Positions 21,887 through 30,453 of a stretch of 64,000 nucleotides of DNA are shown piece by piece (positions within the stretch are counted from its first letter, which is position 1; every line of letters starts with the position of its first letter). Made by a program: the position numbers and the translations under genes. The DNA is from Schizochytrium sp. TIO01. Lineage: Eukaryota; Sar; Bigyra; Thraustochytrida; Thraustochytriidae. The stretch covers positions 2,309,001 to 2,373,000 of the forward strand of contig SMSO01000033.1 in the NCBI GenBank assembly GCA_004764695.1, given 5' to 3'. Under the pieces are notes generated by a model. The model did no database searches and was not told where the DNA came from. It worked only from the letters and a program-made list of their open reading frames with translations.

Positions 21887-22948
21887 TTACTCCTTGTCGA
21901 GAGTGTATTTGTCCTGGGAATCAAAGCCGTTCTCCATCATACTCTCGTAGGTACCCTCAACCATTTCACGAACTGAGCGGTACTCGCCGAGACCAAGACC
22001 ACCCTCTTCGGTAGGTTTCAAGGAATTTTGCACATCATACTTGGTCTGGTGCGGAGGAGGTGCGCCGGAAGATGCCGATGGGATCTTGGGATCCAATTCA
22101 GTAGGCAGTTTAGCTTTTTGCTCCTCGCTAACCTTGTCTGAGGTCCGCAAAACATCCACAATTTCTGTGAGCATCGGAGCAGCACCGATGAGAAGATAAC
22201 GGTGACCCCAACCCTTCCAATCGAGACCCATTTGGGCAGCCATGACGTGAGCGCGAGCCACGTCTCGCACATCCGTGATGGTCGAGCTCTGTTGCTTGAT
22301 CTTGGAAGCTTTGAAGTATCCCAGCAAAGAGTTGCAGCTGGTATTGAGATGCGTCTGCCCAGGAAGCATGGGACCATAGATCAGTGAAGGGTTAATAGTA
22401 GCCAGCTTAAACGGACAACCTTCTGTATTGGCCTTGTCCCATGCAAGACGCTCAGCAAGCAACTTGGAGAGGGCGTAGTAGTTCTTCTTCTCCTCTAGGA
22501 GATCAGCATCAGACCAATCATCGTCAGAAAAGACGTATTCAGGCTCTTTGGTACCGTACGCCATATAAACACAGGCAATGGATCCGGTAAGGACAACCTT
22601 TTCCACGCCAAGCGAAGAGCAGGCCTGCAGGACCGTCTCAGTGCCCTGTACCGCTGGCTCAATCAACTTCTGGCGACCATCTTCGGTATCGATGCGAATG
22701 AAAGGGGATGCTGTGTGGATGACAGTTTTACAACCGCGAATAGCCTCATCAAAGGAGCCTTGTTTGGTCAAATCACACCCAGAAAACAGCTTGAGGCGGT
22801 CTTTAGCGCCCTCCAAGTTCTGCAAAAATCCAGCCTTGTTCTCGCTACGCAGAGTTGCGTGAACAATGAAGCCTGCATCCAAGGCATACTTGACAACCCA
22901 AGACCCGAGGAAGCCCGTGCAACCGGTGACACAGATCTTCTCAGCCAT
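21887..22948 (-). CDS. NAD(P)-dependent extended SDR, dihydroflavonol-4-reductase / cinnamoyl-CoA reductase-like
   Basis: The protein has 353 residues. The Rossmann motif VTGCTGFLG lies at 7-15 and is followed by a basic residue after the second strand (ATLRS), as is typical for NADP(H) use. IHTASPF at about 77-83, TGSIA with Ser123, and the YxxxK pair in NYYALSKLLAE (Tyr158, Lys162) complete the catalytic set. NPSLIYGP (about 187-194) and DVRDVARAHV are also typical of the DFR/CCR subgroup. Such enzymes reduce aldehydes, ketones or acyl-CoA thioesters. The substrate cannot be read from sequence; related protist and yeast enzymes act on methylglyoxal and other carbonyls. Soluble; starts at the only sensible Met, right before the first strand. 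Confidence 0.9.
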   Translation of the reverse strand: MAEKICVTGCTGFLGSWVVKYALDAGFIVHATLRSENKAGFLQNLEGAKDRLKLFSGCDLTKQGSFDEAIRGCKTVIHTASPFIRIDTEDGRQKLIEPAVQGTETVLQACSSLGVEKVVLTGSIACVYMAYGTKEPEYVFSDDDWSDADLLEEKKNYYALSKLLAERLAWDKANTEGCPFKLATINPSLIYGPMLPGQTHLNTSCNSLLGYFKASKIKQQSSTITDVRDVARAHVMAAQMGLDWKGWGHRYLLIGAAPMLTEIVDVLRTSDKVSEEQKAKLPTELDPKIPSASSGAPPPHQTKYDVQNSLKPTEEGGLGLGEYRSVREMVEGTYESMMENGFDSQDKYTLDKE

Positions 22949-24108
22949 GATGACTTCTCTTCTTTGCTTCCTTCGACAGAAACAACCACAATGTCAGCTC
23001 AGACCCAGAATTGACCAATCAAAGTATTTGAGGTTTGCTGGAGCCAATACGTCAAAACAACAGCACAATGAGACTAACTAATTCGATTAGAAACCCCCTA
23101 GTGTGCTTCAACAAGTGTCCGCTTGCTTCTTCTGTGCCTTCGTCGCTTTTCGCAATGTCAGAGTCCAGGAAGCTTTCCTGAGATGGCGAATTCCCAGTAC
23201 CTAAAACCTCCTCAGAAAACAGCGCGAGCAGGCGAAAGTACCACCACCAGAAGAGGTCCGTTGATCGCAAAATACCAGGTTCCTCAGGATCCTTGGTTTA
23301 ATCTGGTTTGTATTCTGGATACGCTCGGCGAGCAAGAGATGCATGCGCCAAGAAGTAGGGAGTGGTACTTGGTATCCATATTTTCTTTTTTCACAGCTCT
23401 AAAAAGCAAGAGGGAGCAATTGCACAAATACCAGACTAAGGATCATCACGATCACAAACGCTTCGACTAAGACCCTCCAATAGCAAAGAAAAAGTATCGC
23501 TTGAAGTGACTTATTCAACGTAACTCAATTGAAGTGTGACCCTGAGGCCAAGCTCAGCGTCTTGACCTCTGTTTGACCAAGGTTTTCAGAGGCACAAGCA
23601 TTGAGAAGGAATCAGTAGATGGCTTTCTTCTGCTCATCGTATGCAGGCAGCGTGAATCTCTGGACCTGACAGAAATAAGGGACCAGGAAGATCTGAGAGG
23701 CGCATCATCAACATCTTCCGATCGCGGCGGCACAAAGCTCCACCGAGAGATCTTGGTATGCCTCTAAAGCTGCCTTCTTCTGTTCGCACTTGATACTTCG
23801 GGAAGCGTACCTTTAGCAGCAGCATTCCTGAGATTGATCATGGTCACGGCCGGAAACCATGAAGATCATGCACGCTTTTAAGTTGCATTTTTTACTTCCT
23901 TTTTCCAGGTGTTTCATAAATCATTGGTGGCATACGCAGAGTGGTAGTACCTAGGGTTCAATTTTGGTATAGAAGTGCGTGCACGCCCATAGTCAGAGAT
24001 GCTCCCGTCAATGCTTTGCGCTGAGGTAGAAACTCAAGTCCGAGCAATCGCTCAAACCCAGGAAGTGCGTGAACTCTAACTAGTCAGAGGTGGCCCTTTT
24101 GCTTAGGA
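22949..24108. other. Intergenic, no gene supported
   Basis: Promoter side of the reductase gene, then sparse DNA. The frame at 23123-23470 is Lys/Arg-rich but has no recognisable motif. A GTAGTACCTAGG element occurs at about 23945. Confidence 0.4.
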
Positions 24109-24165
24109 CATACATACATACATACATACATACATACATACATACATACATACATACATACATAC
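24109..24165. repeat. Tetranucleotide microsatellite (CATA)n
   Basis: About 14 perfect CATA units, directly left of the armadillo-like relic. Confidence 0.95.
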
Positions 24166-24169
24166 GATC

Positions 24170-24615
24170 GATCAATCACATGCGTATGCACAAGAAAGTG
24201 CATACCGTGCACAGCATAGAGATCCTAATGTAATGCAAGCGAGTGTACATTTTGTGGCCGCCATGCGTATACATCGAGCAGATGCGCGTGTGCAGGAAAA
24301 TGCGTGAGTAGCATTACGAAATCAGTCTAGGGACAAGAGCCGTACCGGTGAGATCCTAGTACAATATCTGAATGCAAGTGCAGATATTGTGGCTGCTTTG
24401 CGCGCTCACCGACAACTTGCAACGATCCAAGAAGAAGCATGCGCCGCATTACAACGTCTTCCTTATTTCAACAATCGCGATAAGATCTAGATGTAACCAT
24501 AGAGATTGTGACTGTAATGAACTTACATCGTACAGATACGGAAATTCGAGAACAAGCTCGTGCGGTTCTTCAGGACTTGACGCATAACTAGAAAGTAGAG
24601 ATGATCTAGAGTGGT
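24170..24615 (+). pseudogene. Decayed armadillo-type repeat gene fragment
   Basis: In one plus-strand frame (codons from 24188) the translation shows the repeat pattern xVAAMRxHRxDAxVQExACxAL typical of tandem armadillo-like proteins. Unit 1 is AQESAYRAQ (from 24188). Unit 2 is HFVAAMRIHRADARVQENA (about 24248-24304), with TGA where Cys is expected, then VALRNQS. Unit 3 is DIVAALRAHRQLATIQEEAC followed by AALQRLPYFNNRDKI (24383-24487) and a stop. After a frame change a further unit reads TIEIVTVMNLHRTD then TEIREQARAVLQDL (about 24496-24591). Stops and at least one frameshift show that it is broken. No intact copy lies in the window. Confidence 0.7.
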
Positions 24616-25990
24616 ACCCGAGGGGCAATTTTGATAGTTTGGCGAAAACCCCCGTCATTGATGATTTGTCAGCAAATTTCTGCAAAGCTGGAATTCGGTA
24701 CTCTTCCCTTTGAGAGAGTGATAAATGGCCAACTTAAAATCGCACTTTATGAGCAGCTTTGTGGGGTCTTCCTGTAGATAGTTGGATTTCAAATGTTGTT
24801 TTGATTTGAATCGCAATCACGTGAAGTAGTATTAGAAGGATATATATCTGAAGAAAGAAGTAAACGTATCATCACACGTGCATTTGGGAATTCCTCTGTA
24901 AATTGGATACTCAGGTATTCGCTTGGAAGAACAGAGAAGCGGAACCTTGAAAGTTGGAAAGATAACAGTTGCGAGGCTATAGATTAGAAGATAAATTTTC
25001 AACTTACTTCTAAATTGTGGTCGTAAATTACTGATGCGCTCTGCCGAGCTCGAGGTTATGACGCTTCCCAGAGAGTATAAGCATCCTCAATCGCATGGGA
25101 GGTCTTAATATTAGAATCTGAGCGACCCACTAAAAAAAAAGACGGCTCAGTCAAAATCCATACCCGTCAACAGCTAGCAAAGAGCCTTTTAAATAGAAAG
25201 CGGGACCTTTGAACAATAGGATAACGAAGGATTTCTCAGACGTGCTGATTTCTGCAAAGGAAAATAGACTCGGCACATGTTTTCTACATACAGGAAGATG
25301 TGAGATTGCAATAGTACGAGAGACAAAGAAAGGATAATCCTCCTCATCCAACTCTACTAGAAAAACACAAACTTTAATACCAGAGAAACAGTTGTAGTTA
25401 TAGACGCTGTTCCTTTAGAGAAGCCTCTCTTCGCGGGTGTCATTGATCCTCCATCTACCTTTGCACAGTCCGCAGACAGGACAAATAAGGATCTCCATTC
25501 AACATCGGATGGGTCCAATATATAGACTTCTTTTATAAGAGCTGACCTTACTTAAATGAGCGACCTTTGAGAGACCAAAATCCATCACCATAATCAGGTA
25601 TACTCCTGAGGATGTCATGAAAATTAGAAGAATTTTGAGATATTTCCTCCCTCAGCTGCTTATTCATTGGTGCAGTTCAAATATTTCTCTATAGTCGTTA
25701 TTCAATGTAGCCAGAAGTTGCTACTTGTTTTCTTTCAGCAGAAACAAAATGCAGGCCTCCTATAACTATTTTTAGAATTGACAACGTTGTAAATGCAGGT
25801 GCTAGAGTATTCATTTCAGAAAAACAAGATTGATCAGTTTGTAAGTGAAATTCATTTTAATTTGCGGATACGTTTTGAATTTTCCTGAGCGGGGGGGGGG
25901 GCATATACTAGCGGCACATATGCATGAAACATCTATATATTTCATTTCTGAATAGCGCTAAAGATGTAACACAGTCGTACACATGATCAT
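24616..25990. other. Intergenic, AT-rich, no gene seen
   Basis: About 1.4 kb of AT-rich DNA with no coding signal. An 11-base G run occurs at about 25891. Confidence 0.45.
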
Positions 25991-26791
25991 CTATTCATCT
26001 TTCTTTTTGACAAGAGGTGGGTCTGGAAAGGATTTCATATTTTGATCTGCAGCTGAATCCCAGTCAAGAAAACCTTCAACATGGGGGAAGTGTTCAGGTT
26101 TATTTTCCAAAAGACGTTTGATTGTCTCGTCAGTAACACCGTATGACGCAAGTACATCAGATGGGGTCAGAGTCATGCCGCGTTTAGGTGGCATGATGAT
26201 TGCACGCACTAAAGCTTGGGCATAAACAATATCAGGCTTGTCGGTTGATTTAGCAACTGGGCTTGTAAATGTATGGGTCATGTACATCCAGCGATCATCA
26301 ATTGAGTCTACTATGGTCCAGACTTGGTACTTGGCAAGAGGAGGGATAGCACGCTGTGAAAGTTGGTACGACGATAATCATGGTATAAATGTGCGCAAGA
26401 TACATGGAATGCAATCAAATTTATGCCATAAAGCAGTCAGTTAGTTTAAGACGAGGTGCTTAAAACCACAAAACACAATTTTAAAACTTACTCGGTAGCG
26501 AAAACTTTGTGAGCCAACGATGAAAGACCACTTGTTCTGGATAACAGTGCCTAACAGACCATTTAGACCGCAAAGATGCCAGCGTGCAAGCTCACCCATG
26601 TACACGTAGCTTGAATTGTTTACATGGCCATTGATATCACAATCCCAAAGATTAGCTCTAGCGTTCATAACATGAAACTCGCCTGTACCAATCTCAGAAA
26701 GCTTTTGGAAAGACTCTCGCGTGCCCCATCGCTTCGTGATTAAACGCGAAGCTATGCCTGAGATAGCAGCATACAGCGCGCGAAATACCAT
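25991..26791 (-). CDS. THEM6-like thioesterase-superfamily (hotdog) protein, two exons
   Basis: Exon 1 is 26791-26492 (100 codons) and exon 2 is 26353-25991; the 138-bp intron begins GTAAGT and ends TTTCACAG, joining ...SFRYR to RAIPPLAKYQ in phase 0. The product has 220 residues. The hotdog core starts at about 45, with the active-site-like NLWDCDINGHVNNSSYVYMGE (47-67): Asp52 precedes a HxNNSxY helix, as in 4HBT and THEM6 proteins. A short hydrophobic/amphipathic N-terminus (MVFRALYAAISGIASRLI) may target a membrane or mitochondrion. THEM6 relatives are assumed to handle acyl-CoA or ether lipids, but activity is little known. The final 30 residues are charged and end KKKDE. Confidence 0.85.
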
Positions 26792-28561
26792 TTTGGTGTA
26801 GTTTCCTTAGCAGCCCTATCTATTTTTAAAGGCAAACAGCCCGCAACAAAATACATCAACACAGTTTGTGATTTGCATGCAAACTTTGATTTCTCGTGAG
26901 TTTTCCTTTGCTTTAGAATTAATTTTTATGTAACAAACAACACCGTCAAATCCGTTTACTATATTTTCGCACAGGTAAGAACCACCGAGATATTAGGTTT
27001 TCCCTTTACTTACCCAAGCCTGGCTTGGAGTAGGGTTTTCTGTTGGGTCTGGACCACGCTAGAGAGCATCTAAGTCCTTTGCCCGCATCTCGCAATAACT
27101 AGGCAAAGAGTGTTATTTTTGTGCGTGTCCTACTTTAGCTTCTCGGTTTTGTTGTCACCGCCCATAAAGGTGTCATCGCGAACCCTCAAAGCAAAGACTG
27201 ATGCATCCTAAACCCATTAGACTACGGTGAAACTACTTCGGTGTAAGTTGCTTTCTCTGCCAGCTGTCAGAAGTCTAGCAGCGAAAAGCCACCCTCACGT
27301 ACCTGCCTAAAACCAATCTGTGTTCTTCAGTGTCTGTTGCGTGAGATCCTCACTCTACAACTAAAGCCCTTCTCTATCGCGACGGTGATGACGATGATGC
27401 AACTGTAAAATGAAAAGGAAAGGGTGAAATACTTTCTTTTTCTAGTGACTCTCAAAAATCCAATCCCAATTTGGAGCAAACAAACAAATAAATTTCTATT
27501 TTTCATTTATTTTAAAATTTTAATTAACACTATTGAACTTTATTCGATTATAAAGAATAAAATTAAAATAGACACAATGAGTGTGAGTGAGTAATTGCAA
27601 ACTTCCCGGCACGAAAAGTGCAATTCCTGCAGCGAAATTTATTTATGCAAATTGCAATTGTTGATCTAAGGCATGCTTAGAAGCTCAATCGCTGAGCTTG
27701 CCTAGTTTTCGAGGCGACAGAAATTAATCTGCCTGCTAAGATGGCCTTTTCACTACTTCTAACTAGAGATCTACTTTAGGCGGTAAGGTTGGTGAGAAAT
27801 TTTCATTGCGGGCTATTTGTTGTAATTAACCTGCAGGCAGTTCTACGTTCGTAGGTATTTCCGCACGTTCTACCTTTTCTGACATACTACATATTATACA
27901 TAAGCGATTGCTTTAGCTTCAGTTTTTACCAAGGTCAAAGAATTGATAGGAGTAGCTCTTGACTATAGAGAGTGCGCGTGTTGCGCGCGAAATAGGGATT
28001 TGGAAATCATGCGCAGAAAAAGGTATTGCTCTGTATCAATAATCGAGTTGTACTCTGGCTAACCCCTTACTCGTTATGACACAGCTACTAGGAATTTTTG
28101 CTTTGTTATCATAGGCACCTATGGCGATTGCCACCTGCAGCTAAAATCAGTCAGCTTATATGCACTGTTAATATAGAAAATATGACGAAATAAATGAATC
28201 TTCGAATCTAATAAATATTTTGAACGGTTTTTGCAATGTACCATAGAAGACTAACAAGAAAAAACTCCAAGGCGTTGATGACTCAACAGGATAAACATAA
28301 TATGATTGTGAAGTTTCAATTTAGAAGGTAGCTTCGTCGTACGTACAAAGAGGATTGAGATAACTCTCAACCTAAGTGCCTAAATAATTTTGTACAAATC
28401 CGCCCGAGATGTGATAACGTAACTCTCAAGCAGTCGGCCCTGTTGAAATAGTGTGATCAAGGCTTTATAAGGAGCAAAGGAAGGAGAGGAGATGATTTAA
28501 AATCAAAAGACGCAGGATACCATAATTGCAATTAATCCGAAAAAGGGACTTTTCTCTGATT
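26792..28561. other. Intergenic, about 1.8 kb, no gene supported
   Basis: No open frame of note. A perfect CCAAGCC/GGCTTGG inverted repeat with a one-base centre lies at about 27014-27028. A minus-strand stretch at 27165-27235 has a tRNA A-box-like TAGTCTAATGGG and a weak B-box-like GGGTTCGCG, but it does not fold as a tRNA. The rest is AT-rich. Confidence 0.4.
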
Positions 28562-29455
28562 TTACGCAATTTGAGTAGGCGGGCTCGCACTATCGCTCAT
28601 ACTAGATGAGGCTGGCGGTAGTGGAAAATGAGCAAGAACACTATCGATGACCGAGGCATGCTGCCGAAGATCCAGACCGAGGCCGGCACCCCATTTGATG
28701 AGTGTGCCGCTTTTGATCGGCTGGGCAGGGTTTACTCTGAGCATGTCATTCGCTGCGGAGAGGAGGACTAACAAACCTGCCCGAATACCGACATCGTCAT
28801 GGACGAGGACCGGTGTTTCCATTTGAGAAAGCTTATCAAGCGCGCGCAAAAGGTTTTGCTCAGTGAGCACATAAATGGGAAGGGCAGCATATTGGACGCC
28901 TGCTGATGTACAAATGGGCTCCTCGTTAGAGGAATAGGCCGGGGAATCTGGCCGTAAAATATTAAGAACGCTGGTGACCCCAAAGCTCTTAAGACATTCT
29001 AGCTGACGAGCCGTTGGTTGCGCAGAAAAGGCAAGGCCATCAGTGACCTTCATTAGCGAAGCATCTGGTGGGGGTGGGAACGCCGGGCTCGGGGCAGGCT
29101 GAACAGCGAGATCTAGTAGCTGCTTTCGCAGAACGTTGTAGCCACTCTCACAGGTTGCGTCAAGCGCCAAAAAGGTCTTAGCATCGCCAATGTAAGTTTC
29201 ATTAAAGAATACATGGGGTACGGTGAAGGTCCCAGTACGGCGTACACAAAAGGCAGCGTATGCTGTTTCCTTGTCGCAATCGATCGTCTTAATGTCAATG
29301 TGCGCCTCCACATCAGGTCGCGTTTGCTGGAGCTCTTCAAGAACACAACCGCGAAACTTTTCGATCATTGCTAGCACACGCTTGCAGTATACGCAGTTAT
29401 CCTTCTCAAAAATGGTAATCTGACCCATTTTGTTCAAGAACCAATTACTCGGCAA
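28562..29455 (-). CDS. Glutaredoxin fused to a DUF442 (phosphatase/sulfurtransferase-like) domain lacking the catalytic Cys
   Basis: The protein has 297 residues. Residues about 11-115 form a glutaredoxin: ITIFEKDNCVYC with the dithiol CVYC (Cys21, Cys24), the cis-proline TVP (78-80) and the glutathione-site IGDAKTF. A Pro-rich linker (117-130) leads to a DUF442 domain (about 135-235): KVTDGLAFSAQPTARQLECL, GVTSVLNILRP and AGVQYAALPI. DUF442 is related to dual-specificity phosphatases and is found in bacterial beta-lactamase-hydrolase-like (persulfide) proteins. The loop that should read HCxxGxR reads HDDVGIR (219-225), so the nucleophile is Asp220. The redox half should work; the second half is probably a binding or regulatory module. 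The start may be Met10 instead. Confidence 0.85.
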   Translation of the reverse strand: MPSNWFLNKMGQITIFEKDNCVYCKRVLAMIEKFRGCVLEELQQTRPDVEAHIDIKTIDCDKETAYAAFCVRRTGTFTVPHVFFNETYIGDAKTFLALDATCESGYNVLRKQLLDLAVQPAPSPAFPPPPDASLMKVTDGLAFSAQPTARQLECLKSFGVTSVLNILRPDSPAYSSNEEPICTSAGVQYAALPIYVLTEQNLLRALDKLSQMETPVLVHDDVGIRAGLLVLLSAANDMLRVNPAQPIKSGTLIKWGAGLGLDLRQHASVIDSVLAHFPLPPASSSMSDSASPPTQIA

Positions 29456-30453
29456 GGCAATAACTAGCGGAGCAAATTACAACCAGCACAGCTTCCACTA
29501 AGACTTTATGTTTTCACAACCCGACGAAAGGTGAAGCACCTCGAGTAGCGCTCTGACTTTATACACCGCAATGCCCGTCCAATGAAGAAGCTGATCCTCA
29601 AGTTGCACGAAAACTTTCGGACGTAGCAGCAATTCCGCCGTAGTCAGTCTCCAACAAATAAACGAAGCTTCTATTTAGACGCCCTAGCCGTGCACGAAAA
29701 GTACAAACGTTCAGGCAGGACGAGGGAACCTCAAAGAATCCTGTCTTGGGACGATCTCCCAGATTTACGGTTTTGGACGTCGAGGAGAGAGTGCAGGAAG
29801 AGATCGGGCAGACCCCTCAATTCCCGCTCGATTGGAGTGCACAGTCTCGTTCTGAGACAACAGAGAGGTCACACGGCGGCACCAGTAGCCCACTCTGACT
29901 AGTTCAAGACGTCCAAACCTTACGTTCAGATAGCTCTCAGCCAGAGCCCTTTGGAAGTCAAATTGGCCAAGACTATAAATCAACGAAGGTAGCGCGTGTT
30001 TGTGTACAAACTATACGGCCTTAATGACAAAGAACGCCTCTTTTGCACGTGGCTTTCGTTCCGCTATCAACCTACTGCGAGCCGGGCCGCGCAGTTAACT
30101 TCAGAACTTATCTCCTCGCTGCCTGTCTACCGAAGCCCCCAGAATATGTGAGAGCAATCTTCCGATCGCTTGTTTGATCGCTTAATCGCGTGTTTCTTGC
30201 TTTCTTGTTTCCTGTTTGATTCCTATTTTCTATGCCCACGGAAGCCGTCGCGCGCTGACATCTGAGCGAGCGCTTAAGGCGCACTGAAGTACCTTTATGC
30301 TTAGGTAAACGTCAAATTAAATTTTTCACAGTTATATAGTACAGGCTTTTGTATAAGTGAAGTATATTCGTGTGCAAGTGGAGTATAGATTTTGAAGCAT
30401 GAAAGCATTGATTTTTGGGAGATTCTTGAGATTACCGAGTATATAAAACAAAG
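29456..30453. other. Divergent promoter region, about 1 kb
   Basis: The glutaredoxin gene (-) and gene A (+) are transcribed away from this region. The left half is moderately GC-rich. AT-rich DNA with TATATAAAACAAAG at about 30440 lies just upstream of gene A and is TATA-like, though too near the first Met for certainty. No gene seen. Confidence 0.4.

Noticed and set aside
22018-22377. 119-codon minus-strand ORF
   Set aside because: It lies in another frame inside the well-supported reductase gene.
27005-27075. ACTTACC followed by a hairpin, reminiscent of the 5' end of U1 snRNA
   Set aside because: None of the following U1 stem-loop or Sm-site sequence is present; the hairpin CCAAGCC/GGCTTGG alone is not evidence.
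27165-27235. tRNA-like sequence on the minus strand (A-box-like TAGTCTAATGGG, B-box-like GGGTTCGCG)
   Set aside because: The anticodon and T stems do not pair and no T-loop of normal sequence is present. At best it is a decayed tRNA or tRNA-derived repeat.
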